A DNA stretch of 64,000 nt from contig JANQDY010000109.1 of assembly GCA_028278625.1 (NCBI GenBank), forward strand, positions 62,001 to 126,000, given 5' to 3'. Numbering within the stretch: position 1 is the stretch's first letter; the number at the start of each line of letters is the position of its first letter. This document shows, piece by piece, positions 26,074 through 34,902 of the stretch. The position numbers and the translations under genes are program-made. This DNA is from Thermodesulfobacteriota bacterium (lineage in GTDB: Bacteria; Desulfobacterota; DSM-4660; Desulfatiglandales; Desulfatiglandaceae). Below the pieces are notes generated by a model, which saw only the letters and a list, made by a program, of their open reading frames with translations, did no database searches and had not been told where the DNA came from.

Positions 26074-27363
26074 ATGGCAGTTCTAGATCCTAAGGACCTA
26101 CCGTTCATGCTCTTTGCAGATGCCCAAGGCCGCATCTATGACCATCCATACCTCAGAATGGCGGGGTTTTCCGGAGAGACCCTTTCATCCTTCGAGCATG
26201 GGGACCTTATGATTATGCCAGAATTCAGCAAACTTTTCTATATTCCCGGCTGTCCGCCGATGGGCCTAGATCCTGAAACAGGGAGGCTCCTAACCGTTCA
26301 TGAAGTGGATTTGGGGGGTCGTTCGGCGGCCGCTCATGCGGTGGCCTCCTTTCTGGAACCGGGATTTGTAAGAACACATCTACCTGCCGCGGATTATGAT
26401 GAAAAATCTTTCGTGTTGCCGTCGTGGGCCTATGGCGCTGTTGGCTTCAAAGATGGAACGTACTGGTCCGCCGGTTTCCGGGTGGAGTACAATGAACGAT
26501 GGGATCCCCGTCACTATGATGACCGTGAGCTAGGTCCCGCTATTTCACATTTCAAAAAAGGAGTGGCTACCGGCCCCTTGGTGGATCATTTGACCGTCTG
26601 CGCAAGGGAAAACCATTGTTTCGCCGCTAAAAACCTCTTTTTAGGAAGATGGGAAGCGCCATTACCGGTCAGCCGAAGATGCAATGCCGCCTGCCTTGGG
26701 TGTCTTTCCCTGCAGCCCGGGGGTTCCTTTGAAGCCTCCCATGACAGGATCCGTTTTACCCCTTCCGTAAAAGAAATCGTCGATCTTGCAGTGGCTCATC
26801 TGGATGGCGCCAATAGGGCCATTGTGAGTTTCGGACAGGGGTGCGAAGGAGAGCCCTTAACGGAATATGACCTAATTAGAGAGAGTATCCTGGAGATCCG
26901 TAAACAGACACGAGAAGGGACCATCAACTTAAATACCAACGGCAGTTTCCCGGATCGCATTCAAAAACTTGCCGAAAGCGGGCTGGATTCCATTCGAATC
27001 AGCTTTAACAGCGCCAGGCCTGGCCTCTATAGCGCCTATTACCGGCCCAAAGGTTACGGATTTAAGGACGTGACCAGGGCCATCGGCCTGTCACGGCAAT
27101 TGGGGCTTTACACCATGTTGAACTATCTGGTTTTTCCCGGAATTTCGGATCAACAAAAAGAAATGGATGCCCTCGAGCATTTGATATCAAAAACCGGCGT
27201 CAACTTTCTGCACTTGAAGAACCTCTGTATTGACCCGGCCTTCTATTATAAAAAAATGTCGGTGAGTGATGATATTTGCGTGGGAATTCGAAATATGGCA
27301 AAGGGTATAAAAAGGGATTTCCCGGATCTGGAGCTGGGATATTTCAACCAACCGATACGATAA
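26074..27363 (+). CDS. Radical SAM protein of unknown function
   Basis: This 429-residue protein has an unusual N-terminal region of about 190 residues with no recognised domain, then a radical-SAM core with Cys203, Cys207 and Cys210 (CNAACLGC) and a GQGCEGEPL segment for SAM binding. The C-terminal half is a TIM-barrel typical of the superfamily (INLNTNGSFPD, SIRISFNSARPGLY). No SPASM-type extra cysteine cluster is obvious. It is a single gene, divergent from the kinase operon. It resembles proteins I associate with Desulfobacterota, but I cannot name the reaction. Confidence 0.8.
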   Translation: MAVLDPKDLPFMLFADAQGRIYDHPYLRMAGFSGETLSSFEHGDLMIMPEFSKLFYIPGCPPMGLDPETGRLLTVHEVDLGGRSAAAHAVASFLEPGFVRTHLPAADYDEKSFVLPSWAYGAVGFKDGTYWSAGFRVEYNERWDPRHYDDRELGPAISHFKKGVATGPLVDHLTVCARENHCFAAKNLFLGRWEAPLPVSRRCNAACLGCLSLQPGGSFEASHDRIRFTPSVKEIVDLAVAHLDGANRAIVSFGQGCEGEPLTEYDLIRESILEIRKQTREGTINLNTNGSFPDRIQKLAESGLDSIRISFNSARPGLYSAYYRPKGYGFKDVTRAIGLSRQLGLYTMLNYLVFPGISDQQKEMDALEHLISKTGVNFLHLKNLCIDPAFYYKKMSVSDDICVGIRNMAKGIKRDFPDLELGYFNQPIR

Positions 27364-27664
27364 AACGTGAAAAGGCTCATGGATATTGGCCCAGGGCTGT
27401 TCAAAAAAAATCAGACAGAAAAAAATGTAATTTGAAAAAAAAAGAAGAAAAATGGATTAAGGAATAGAAAACCCTTGTGGAAATTTTTCTTAACAAATAG
27501 TGGAATCGCCATAACTGGTTCAAATGTTTTGTCTTTTTAGAATGAAAAATGCATCGCTTTCTCAGCACCTTAGAAATGGAACCCCTAAATTTGCTGTAAG
27601 CGGAATAGGTTACCCGGTGTCGAAAATGATCGGCCCCTTAAGTTTAGATTGTGTTAGAGCCTCT
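27364..27664. other. AT-rich, A-tract-rich intergenic stretch upstream of the DnaA homologue
   Basis: About 300 bp without a convincing gene. The first 110 bases are very purine/A-rich, with several runs of seven to nine A. I looked for consensus DnaA boxes (TTATCCACA or complement) and found none; TGTGGAAAT at about 27477 is only a partial match. There is no clear hairpin terminator after the radical-SAM gene. Confidence 0.4.
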
Positions 27665-27711
27665 TTGACAAATCTTCTCCCTTTAGAGTAGAAACGTCTT
27701 CGTTCCGTTTC
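27665..27711 (+). promoter_or_regulatory. Promoter and overlapping dyad upstream of the DnaA homologue
   Basis: TTGACA (27665-27670) and TAGAAA (27689-27694) are 18 bp apart. A dyad GAAACG-N9-CGTTTC (27691-27711) covers the end of the -10 and the expected start site near 27701, a position typical for a repressor operator. The leader to the start codon is about 70 nt. Confidence 0.45.
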
Positions 27712-27772
27712 GCCATAAGGCTCATCTGAATTTATTACCATTTCACCTTTATCGATTCCTCGGGAGAAGACA

Positions 27773-29122
27773 ATGAAAAACGCTTGGGGCGAAATCAAAA
27801 ATCAAATCAAAATGGGGGTTCCGGATAATACCTTTTCTTTGTGGATCAAACCGATCGCTTGCTTGCAGGCTGAAAAGGGTTCCGTCATTTTGGGTTGCCC
27901 CAACCGATTTTCCAGAGACTGGGTCGTGGAAAACTACCTGGATCTGATCAGAGAGAAATTCAATGCCCTGGTGGAGGGGCCTGTGGATGTCCAGCTTAAA
28001 GTAGAGCGCCAAAAGAGAACGCCCTCTCCCCCTTCTCTAGGGCCCCCTCCGGGTCAACTGATGTTGCCCGGTATGCCCCAGAGAAAACGTCCAAGGAAAT
28101 TGATATTCAACGACCAGTTCACCTTTGATCGTTTTATCGTGGGGCAATCCAACGAGTTTGCTTATTCAGCTTCAAAGAGCATTGCACTGGGCGATTCCTG
28201 TGATTATCGTTCCCTTCTCATGCTCTCCAATACCGGTTTGGGGAAAACCCACTTGTCCCAGGCCATCGGGCATAGCATACTGGCCAGAAATCCACGATCC
28301 CGGGTTTTTTATATGACGGCGGAGGATTTCACAAACGAAATGACCGCCTCCTTGAGAAACCGTCGCATTGAAGCATTCAAGAGCCGATATCGAAAATCGT
28401 GTGATGTTCTTCTTCTGGAAGAGGTCCATTTTTTGGGTGGAAAGGAAAAAATACAGGCGGAATTGGGCTATACCCTGGACGCCCTGGCCCAGGATCACAA
28501 GAAAATTATCTTCACCAGCTCTCTTCCGCCAAAAGATATCCCAAGAATGTCCAGGGAACTCTCTTCCCGCCTCACATCGGGTTTGGTGACCACCATCGGC
28601 GGTCCCGATTATCTCACCCGAATCAAGATATTGGAAGAAAAAGCAAGAAATTTAAAAGTCGTTCTCTCAAAAGATGTGGTTCATTTTCTGGCGAGCCAGC
28701 TTAAACGTGACGTACGGCAGATGGAAAGCGCATTGAAATGCATCAAGGCCAGGACTGAGCTGGTCGGTGCAAAAATCGACATGGATCTCGCCAAGGAAGT
28801 TGTCAGCGCACTGGTATCGGAAGAGGGATCGATTACCGCCGAAAGAATAATGGCGCTCGTGTGTGAGTATTACAAGGTGAACACGGAAATGCTCTGTTCC
28901 AGGTCCCGAAAAAAAGTACATGCCTATCCGCGCAATATTTATGCCTACCTTTGCAGAAAACACTCAGACGAGACGCTGGCGGCCATCGGTCGATCCATCA
29001 ACCGCAGCCATTCGACCATCGTATATGCCACTGAACTGATTGAGAAGAAAATGAAGACGGATCGCAGTCTGAAATATCAGGTGGGTTTGCTCAAAAAGCG
29101 CTTGAATGAAAGCCTTTCCTAG
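27773..29122 (+). CDS. dnaA: Divergent DnaA-family replication initiator homologue
   Basis: This 449-residue protein keeps the DnaA order: N-terminal domain I, a short Pro-rich linker (82-105), the AAA+ domain starting TFDRFIVGQSNEFAYSA, and domain IV with the DnaA-box-binding signature IGRSINRSHSTIVYA. The ATPase motifs differ from the standard: Walker A reads SNTGLGKTH (152-160) where GGVGLGKTH is usual, and Walker B reads LLLEEVHF (213-220) where LLIDDIQF is usual. The lysine is kept. GGGAGAAG precedes the ATG. No dnaN, recF or consensus DnaA boxes are adjacent. It may be a second, specialised DnaA or the organism's own divergent initiator. Confidence 0.85.
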   Translation: MKNAWGEIKNQIKMGVPDNTFSLWIKPIACLQAEKGSVILGCPNRFSRDWVVENYLDLIREKFNALVEGPVDVQLKVERQKRTPSPPSLGPPPGQLMLPGMPQRKRPRKLIFNDQFTFDRFIVGQSNEFAYSASKSIALGDSCDYRSLLMLSNTGLGKTHLSQAIGHSILARNPRSRVFYMTAEDFTNEMTASLRNRRIEAFKSRYRKSCDVLLLEEVHFLGGKEKIQAELGYTLDALAQDHKKIIFTSSLPPKDIPRMSRELSSRLTSGLVTTIGGPDYLTRIKILEEKARNLKVVLSKDVVHFLASQLKRDVRQMESALKCIKARTELVGAKIDMDLAKEVVSALVSEEGSITAERIMALVCEYYKVNTEMLCSRSRKKVHAYPRNIYAYLCRKHSDETLAAIGRSINRSHSTIVYATELIEKKMKTDRSLKYQVGLLKKRLNESLS

Positions 29123-29137
29123 GATTCAGGGCGAAGC

Positions 29138-30313
29138 GTGCGTATCCTCCACATCGGGAAATACTACCCCCCGTATGCGGGCGGTATGGAGAATTTCCTG
29201 AGAGATCTTTTAAATGCGCAAAAGAAAAGCGGTCTAGAGGTTGCGGCTCTTGTTCACCACCATAAGCCGGGAAAGAAATCCTCAAAAGAAATCATTGAAG
29301 GGATTCCGGTTTTTCGAGCCTTTTCCTTGGGGCAGGTGCTGTATGTCCCCGTAAGCCCGACCTTCCGACGGCTTTTAAGGGAAATCATTGGCACATTTCG
29401 CCCTCATCTTCTTCATTTTCATTTTCCCAATCCGTCAGCTTTTTGGAGCCTCTCCCTCTCAGAGGCCCGCTCGATTCCGTGGGTCATTCAGTGGCAATCC
29501 GATGTGGTCCCTTCAGCCATTGACCGTCGGCTCAGGCTGGCATACGGGTGCTACCGCCCTCTTGAACAACGGATGCTCAGGCGGACTCAAAGAATACTGG
29601 TGGCATCAAGACCCTATTTGATGCACAGTGTTCCTCTAAAAGAATGGGTTTCCAGATGCGCGGTTGTTCCTCTGGGAGTTGATCCTGCGCGTCTTCCATG
29701 GCCCGAAGAACATGAAATCAATCGGGCGCTAAAAAGCTGGCAACCGGGCTGTTTGAGGGTGTTGGCGGTGGGCCGGCTGACGTATTATAAGGGATTTGAC
29801 GTCCTCATTCGAGCTGCCGGTGGAACCCAAGGAATTGCCGTCCAGATTGTGGGCCAAGGAGATCTGATGGCCCATCTCAAAGGGGAGATTCGAAATCAGG
29901 GCGTTCAAAATCGCGTATCCTTGAGAGGTGGTCTTTCCGACGTTATGCTTCAGGCGCTTTTCGCCACATGTGATCTGTTTTGTCTCCCCTCTCTCGAAAG
30001 GACCGAAGCCTTTGGCGTGGTCCTTTTAGAAGCCATGCGCTACGGAAAGCCCGTGGTCTCAAGCGATATTCCCGGTTCCGGTCCTGGTTGGGTTGTTCGG
30101 GAAGGCGATTGCGGTTGGCTGGTCCCCCCGGGTGACGCGGATGCGCTCAAAACACAAATAGAACATCTTAAGGTATCACGCGATCTCTGTCGGGCGGCGG
30201 GGTCAAAAGGGCGCAGAAACTTCCATCGGAAATTCCATATTCGATCCGTGTCACAATCTGTCAAAAACATCTACCTGGACGCCATTTCATCGAACGGTTC
30301 GGCGGGACCTTGA
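29138..30313 (+). CDS. Family 4 glycosyltransferase
   Basis: This 391-residue GT-B-fold enzyme starts with GTG at 29138, 15 nt after the DnaA homologue. The N-terminal Gly-rich loop is YYPPYAGGMENFL; the C-terminal domain has AVGRLTYYKGFDVLIRA and the EX7E motif region ERTEAFGVVLLEAM. It should transfer a sugar from a nucleotide donor to a lipid-linked or nascent glycan at the inner membrane. No membrane span is seen. The following genes on the other strand are also envelope-sugar genes. Confidence 0.9.
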   Translation: MRILHIGKYYPPYAGGMENFLRDLLNAQKKSGLEVAALVHHHKPGKKSSKEIIEGIPVFRAFSLGQVLYVPVSPTFRRLLREIIGTFRPHLLHFHFPNPSAFWSLSLSEARSIPWVIQWQSDVVPSAIDRRLRLAYGCYRPLEQRMLRRTQRILVASRPYLMHSVPLKEWVSRCAVVPLGVDPARLPWPEEHEINRALKSWQPGCLRVLAVGRLTYYKGFDVLIRAAGGTQGIAVQIVGQGDLMAHLKGEIRNQGVQNRVSLRGGLSDVMLQALFATCDLFCLPSLERTEAFGVVLLEAMRYGKPVVSSDIPGSGPGWVVREGDCGWLVPPGDADALKTQIEHLKVSRDLCRAAGSKGRRNFHRKFHIRSVSQSVKNIYLDAISSNGSAGP

Positions 30314-30333
30314 TTCCCGTTCTGAGGCTCGAT

Positions 30334-30744
30334 TCAAACATCCGGGTCGGAGTTGTTCGATAATCCCCTCTCAAGGCCCTTTTCGGGTGGAGAGCCCTTT
30401 TTTTCCCGCAATTCGGAAACCAGCTTGTTCAGCACCGTCACCTCCTGAAGAAGCTCCTTGATACGAACTTCATTTTGAGAGGCAAAAATGAAAAGATAGA
30501 GGTTTTGGATCAACAAAACACCCACTGCGATCACAAAGAGCAGGGCAGGCGCGTATGAAACACCCGTAACCTTGGCAATTCTATCCAGAATCAGCGGAAA
30601 AGCACCGAGCACCACCACCACGATCCCAATGGCAAACCAGGTCAAGGCATATTTTTCCTTGAGCTTCCCTTTGCGAACCAGTAACAGGATAATCACAAAA
30701 ATGACAGCACCCAGGATTCCGGTGGTAATTTTGTAGGAGATCAT
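30334..30744 (-). CDS. DUF2304 membrane protein
   Basis: This small 136-residue protein has three predicted membrane spans (about 5-22, 34-53 and 66-90) and a cytoplasmic coiled-coil-like tail with VTVLNKLVSELREK. It matches the DUF2304 family, which is regularly encoded beside dolichol-phosphate-mannose-synthase-like glycosyltransferases. Its start overlaps the stop of the upstream gene as ATGA, so the two are coupled. It is probably the membrane partner that anchors or flips the glycolipid product (inference). Confidence 0.85.
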   Translation of the reverse strand: MISYKITTGILGAVIFVIILLLVRKGKLKEKYALTWFAIGIVVVVLGAFPLILDRIAKVTGVSYAPALLFVIAVGVLLIQNLYLFIFASQNEVRIKELLQEVTVLNKLVSELREKKGSPPEKGLERGLSNNSDPDV

Positions 30745-31412
30745 ACCTTTCTCGCAATAATAAACGTCAACGTCACGAAGAGATATCTCATGACGCTCAT
30801 AACATTCGGAAAAACCTTAGAATTTTCTCCAAGTCGGCATTCCATGCTGACCGGGATTTCGATGAGCTTAAGCCCCTTTTTTTTTGCCATGAACAAGACG
30901 CCAAGATCCTGGTAATCCAGGTTCAAAAAAGTCCCCTGGACCAGCTGGCCCATGGCCGTCCGACTGTACCCTCTAAGCCCTGAAGTAAAATCAGTGATTT
31001 CAAGCCCCGAGAATCGGTTCAGAATTCCACGGCACAGTTTCCTGGACCAACCACCGCGGCCACTGTCTCCGCCAATGACAACGTCATAATTCTCTTCCAA
31101 CAAAGGAACGATCCGTTTCGCTCCTTCAGGCAGATGTTGTCCATCGCCGTCAAAAGTGATAACGCCTTCAAATCCCTTTGTTAAGGCATACCGGAATCCC
31201 GTTTGTATGGCACCCCAATGCCCCAGGTTGAAAGGAAGATCCAAATATTGGTATCCTTCCCTTTCAAGTTGGGCGAGGTAGCTTTTGTCGTCGCTTCCAT
31301 CGTCAATCACCAGGATATCAGAAAAACCCCCTCTCAGGTTCTGAAGGACCGACCGGAGATGCGGCCATTCATTGAATACGGGTACCAGGATGAGAAGCCT
31401 CATTTGAGCCAT
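30741..31412 (-). CDS. Family 2 glycosyltransferase, polyprenyl-phosphate-sugar synthase type
   Basis: The GT-A domain starts LLILVPVFNEW and has VIDDGSDD and ITFDGDGQHLPEG, close to dolichol-phosphate mannose synthases. It would charge undecaprenyl phosphate with a sugar. The ATG at 31412 has GGGGA upstream and gives 223 residues; a longer frame to 31478 adds residues with no match to the family. It is coupled to the DUF2304 gene. Confidence 0.87.
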   Translation of the reverse strand: MAQMRLLILVPVFNEWPHLRSVLQNLRGGFSDILVIDDGSDDKSYLAQLEREGYQYLDLPFNLGHWGAIQTGFRYALTKGFEGVITFDGDGQHLPEGAKRIVPLLEENYDVVIGGDSGRGGWSRKLCRGILNRFSGLEITDFTSGLRGYSRTAMGQLVQGTFLNLDYQDLGVLFMAKKKGLKLIEIPVSMECRLGENSKVFPNVMSVMRYLFVTLTFIIARKV

Positions 31413-31591
31413 AATTCCCCAAGCAATTTGGACACTTCTTCCAAGAATGAACCACCCAGATAGTGTCATTTCAAACAAGGTTCTGTCAATAAAAGATTGA
31501 AAAACCAGGGGTTTTGTTTTGAATCACGCTTTTCTTTGTGTTATTAGAGTCGCATGGATAACCGTATTATGGCAATGTCAGGGAACATGGG

Positions 31592-33724
31592 ATGGTAAAA
31601 AAATCCAATTCGACGTTAAAGATGTCTGCGAATCCCTGGATTCCGTTATTGCTGATTCTGGCGGTGACCCTGGCGGTTTACAGCAACACCTACCGTGTGC
31701 CCTTCGTCTTTGACGGCAAAGTCCAAATTGAGAAAAAGGAAAAAATCAGAGATCTGTCAAACTACGGTTCTTTTGAAGGTTTCAAATCCCGACGTCCTTT
31801 GGTTGAGTTCACTTTCGCCCTCAACTATCGATTGGGCGGGCTAAATCCGGTCGGGTACCATTTGGTGAATATTCTGATTCATCTAACAAATGGATTTTTA
31901 ATCTATTTTCTTTCTTTGAATGCTTTCGGACAAATACTCCGATTTGAGCAGGAAAAGGAGCGCATCCCAACGGTTTCAAAAAAACACCGGAAAGGGAAAA
32001 AGAAAAAAAATCAAGTGACTCCGTCAGAATCAGAAGCATCCGCTTTTTCACCGTCCGCCATTTCATTCATGTCCATGTGGGTGGCGCTGATTTTTGTGGT
32101 GCACCCGATTCAAACGCAAGCTGTCACCTACATGGTTCAGCGATATGCGTCAATGTCCGCCATGTTTTATCTGGTTTCGGTACTCCTCTATGTCAAGGGA
32201 AGAAAGCTACAGCTCAAAAGGAAAGACCCGGACCGGTTCGAAGATAGCATGCCCAAGCCGGGCTCAGCCGAGGGGAAGGCGGCATCTGTTTCTCTAAAAA
32301 TTCCGATTTGTTTCATCGCGTCGGTTCTAGCGGGGATCTGTGCGTTTTTCTCAAAAGAAAGCGCCGCCACGTTGCCCGGCATACTTCTTTTGGTGGAATA
32401 TTTTCTTTTTGACAGATCCTGGTCAGGATGGAAGAAAAAGCTGCTGTGGATTGTTCCCACGGGTGCATTTCTCGCATTTTTGGGCCTCTATTTTCTTTCT
32501 TCCATGAGGGGATTGAGACTTGAAAATCTTTTGGAGGACGTTTCCGTACTCACAAGGGAAACCAGAACTGTTGACCGATGGCACTACCTTTTTACACAGT
32601 TTAGTGTCCTTGTAAGATATGTCCAACTGCTGTTTTTTCCCATAGGGCAAAATATCGATCACATGTACCCTTTTAAAGAGGGTTTTTTTGACGGACTTAC
32701 GCCGCTGGCCTTTATTTCCGTCTTGGCGATCGTTCTTTTGGGCATATGGAATATTAGAAAAAGAGCGGCAATCAGTTTTGGGATTTTCTGGTTTTTCATT
32801 ACCCTTTCCATTGAATCGAGCATTTTTCCCATCAGTGATGCCATGTTCGAACACCGGCTCTATCTTCCCGTGTTTGGATTTGCCTTTACGACGGTCTATT
32901 TGGTATTTGCACTCTTCAGACGCAAGAGGATCATAAGAAACCTCTTTTTGGTTTCGGCCCTAATAGGGTTGGGCATCGGAACGTATCTAAGAAACAGTAT
33001 CTGGCAGGATCCCCTTCAATTGTGGAGCGATTCGATCCAAAAAAACCCCAACAATTACCGGGCCCGCAACAATCTGGGAGCCGGGTATAACGATCGCGGA
33101 GAGTTGAATCGAGCGGTTCGAGAATTCTCAAAGGCGCTGAAAATAAGACCGGATTTTGCGGATGCCAATAACAATCTTGGCAATGCACTGATCAGACAGG
33201 GACAGTTTGACGAAGCCGTCAAATACCTTGGAAGGGCTCTAAGAAGGGACCCCCGTTCCGTGGGAGCCCATAATAACATGGGTGTTGCACTGGCTTCCAA
33301 AGGAGATTTGGACGGCGCAATTCGCCATTTCAAAAGGGCATTGCGCAGAAATCCACGCTATGCAAAAGCCCACAACAGCCTGGGAAACGTGCTGGCCCAA
33401 AAGGGCCAAATGGACCAGGCAATGGCAGCATGGTCCAAGGCGGCGGAACTGAACCCTCTTTATGCGGAACCCCATTACAATATGGGCCTTGTTTTTCTGC
33501 GGCAGGGAAAGGTGGCGGAAGCCAAAAAAAGCTTCTCCCAAGCGGTTCGGATCAATCCCGGCTATGCCCAGGCATACTCACAGCTGGGCTTCATTTCCGC
33601 ACGGGAGGGAGCGTATGAGGCGGCGGTTCGTTTCTTTTCCAAAGCGCTGGAAATCAATCCTCGTCTGGCGGATGCGCAAAAAGGGTTTCAAGCGGCTGTC
33701 CGCTTATCCGGTAAAAGAAAATAG
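31592..33724 (+). CDS. TMTC-like polytopic membrane protein with six C-terminal TPRs
   Basis: This 710-residue protein has about ten membrane spans (15-470) with a GT-C-like N-terminus (YSNTYRVPFVFD) and the RPL and GYHLVNILIHL segments typical of the TMTC/O-mannosyltransferase-like family. Residues about 485-700 form six clear 34-residue TPRs, each with the N-x-L-G / A-L-x-x-x-P pattern. The first luminal loop reads FVFDGK, where many relatives have two aspartates (FVFDD), so catalysis is uncertain. A Lys-rich insert (about 130-150) separates two spans. It may glycosylate exported proteins or hold an envelope complex together. Confidence 0.8.
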   Translation: MVKKSNSTLKMSANPWIPLLLILAVTLAVYSNTYRVPFVFDGKVQIEKKEKIRDLSNYGSFEGFKSRRPLVEFTFALNYRLGGLNPVGYHLVNILIHLTNGFLIYFLSLNAFGQILRFEQEKERIPTVSKKHRKGKKKKNQVTPSESEASAFSPSAISFMSMWVALIFVVHPIQTQAVTYMVQRYASMSAMFYLVSVLLYVKGRKLQLKRKDPDRFEDSMPKPGSAEGKAASVSLKIPICFIASVLAGICAFFSKESAATLPGILLLVEYFLFDRSWSGWKKKLLWIVPTGAFLAFLGLYFLSSMRGLRLENLLEDVSVLTRETRTVDRWHYLFTQFSVLVRYVQLLFFPIGQNIDHMYPFKEGFFDGLTPLAFISVLAIVLLGIWNIRKRAAISFGIFWFFITLSIESSIFPISDAMFEHRLYLPVFGFAFTTVYLVFALFRRKRIIRNLFLVSALIGLGIGTYLRNSIWQDPLQLWSDSIQKNPNNYRARNNLGAGYNDRGELNRAVREFSKALKIRPDFADANNNLGNALIRQGQFDEAVKYLGRALRRDPRSVGAHNNMGVALASKGDLDGAIRHFKRALRRNPRYAKAHNSLGNVLAQKGQMDQAMAAWSKAAELNPLYAEPHYNMGLVFLRQGKVAEAKKSFSQAVRINPGYAQAYSQLGFISAREGAYEAAVRFFSKALEINPRLADAQKGFQAAVRLSGKRK

Positions 33725-33762
33725 CGCTTTTCGCGTTTGAATCAAATTGAGGAAGAAACAGA

Positions 33763-34527
33763 ATGGAAAACCATGTGAAAAAACTGGCGGAGACTTTGGC
33801 GAAAACAGGGGCGTTGTTTTTCGATGACCACCTGATGTTGAAGGACGGACGGCCGACCCCCTATTTTGTCAATATGGCCGTTTTTAAGACAGGCCGTATG
33901 AGCCTATTGCTGGGTTCCTTTTTTGCCGAAATGGTGGTATCGAAGGGCCTCGAGAAAAGGATCGATGTAATCCTCGGTCCGTCCTACAAGGGCAGCGCCA
34001 TTGCCCTTTCAACCAGTATCGCCCTTTGGCAGGCCCATGAAAAAGACATTCCCTTTGAATATGACCGCAAGGAAGCCAAAATCCATGGGGAGGCCACCGG
34101 TAATAAGGGGATGTTTGTGAATCAGAGCTTTTTTGATGGGTGTCGCATTTTTATTGTGGATGATGTGGCAACTTCCATGGGCACCAAATATGATCTTTTG
34201 GAAAAAGTCGAAAAAGAAGCGCGCGGAAAAGGATTAAACGTTCATATCGAGGGTGTTGGTATCGGCGTTGATCGCCAGCAAACGACGGCGGTCTATGATG
34301 AGGAGGGAAATGTGGTCCTTGGACGCAGAGGGAAGAATGCCATTAGCGATTTTGTGTCCAATAGCGGCATCAAGGTTTTTGCTGTTGCCGGTATTAAAGA
34401 AATGGTACAGTATTTGTACGAGGAAGGCATTCCGGTGATGACGAAGGGAACCCATGTTCCCATTGATGAAACAACAAAAGCGGAATTCGACCACTATATG
34501 GATACCTACGGAATTGAGGATTGCTGA
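33763..34527 (+). CDS. pyrE: Orotate phosphoribosyltransferase family protein
   Basis: The PRPP-binding motif is IFIVDDVATSMGTK, and the family-specific loop YDRKEAKIHGE contains the catalytic lysine and the His-Gly-Glu of orotate phosphoribosyltransferases; LGPSYKGSAIA binds phosphate. It would make orotidine monophosphate for pyrimidine synthesis. At 254 residues it is about 40 longer than typical PyrE, mostly at the C-terminus and after the PRPP motif. GAGGAA precedes the ATG. No other pyr gene is present. Confidence 0.9.
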   Translation: MENHVKKLAETLAKTGALFFDDHLMLKDGRPTPYFVNMAVFKTGRMSLLLGSFFAEMVVSKGLEKRIDVILGPSYKGSAIALSTSIALWQAHEKDIPFEYDRKEAKIHGEATGNKGMFVNQSFFDGCRIFIVDDVATSMGTKYDLLEKVEKEARGKGLNVHIEGVGIGVDRQQTTAVYDEEGNVVLGRRGKNAISDFVSNSGIKVFAVAGIKEMVQYLYEEGIPVMTKGTHVPIDETTKAEFDHYMDTYGIEDC

Positions 34528-34535
34528 AATTAGAC

Positions 34536-34564
34536 TTGCCTGGTAAAAAAAAATAGAGTATGGT
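34536..34564 (+). promoter_or_regulatory. Promoter for tRNA-Pro
   Basis: TTGCCT (34536-34541) and TATGGT (34559-34564) are 17 bp apart and place the start site about 4 bp before the tRNA 5' end. Confidence 0.45.
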
Positions 34565-34574
34565 TCCTTCCAGT

Positions 34575-34651
34575 CGGGACGTGGCTCAGTCTGGTAGAGC
34601 ACCGCGTTCGGGACGCGGGGGCCGCTGGTTCAAATCCAGTCGTCCCGACCA
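34575..34651 (+). tRNA. tRNA-Pro (anticodon CGG)
   Basis: A complete 77-nt cloverleaf with an encoded CCA end. The acceptor stem CGGGACG pairs with CGTCCCG, the anticodon stem CCGCG pairs with CGCGG, and the loop TTCGGGA gives anticodon CGG, which reads CCG proline codons. The T arm contains GGTTCAAATCC. Its 3' end is a possible integration site, but no integrase follows. Confidence 0.97.
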
Positions 34652-34698
34652 CCCATTACCCAAAGCGTCAAATGAAGGTTGACCCATCGCTTTTGCGT

Positions 34699-34902
34699 TC
34701 AGATTTTCCCCTTTTGAACCAGGCGTGAAAAATGTTCAAAAGAGCGGTCGTAAGTTGCCTCTGCTTCTTTTGAAAAGCAGCAACCAGGGAGTTGCCTCAT
34801 TTTTAGATGGTAAGCAATACACTGGCAGCAGATTCCTTTCTTCGGGCAAGGATCATAGGTACAATTGCATTCTAAACGGTTCTTTTCCCGATTACATTCC
34901 AT
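34699..34902 (-). CDS. Small cysteine-rich DUF6485 family protein
   Basis: The gene encodes 67 residues from an ATG at 34902, with AGGAGG 12 nt upstream. It matches the DUF6485 pattern: MECNREKNRLECNCTYDPCP, then KKGICCQCIAYH, PGCCF and EATYDRS. Nine or so cysteines in a short chain point to metal binding, probably iron-sulfur or zinc. The family is found mainly in anaerobes and its function is unknown. A longer frame to 35115 exists but its extra N-terminal residues do not fit the family. Confidence 0.85.
   Translation of the reverse strand: MECNREKNRLECNCTYDPCPKKGICCQCIAYHLKMRQLPGCCFSKEAEATYDRSFEHFSRLVQKGKI

Noticed and set aside
27364..27772. Replication origin next to the DnaA homologue
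   Set aside because: The region is A-rich, but I found no consensus DnaA boxes and no dnaN or gyrase genes; evidence is too weak to call an origin.
34652..34698. Integrated element at the 3' end of tRNA-Pro
   Set aside because: No integrase, no repeat of the tRNA end and no change in gene character follow.
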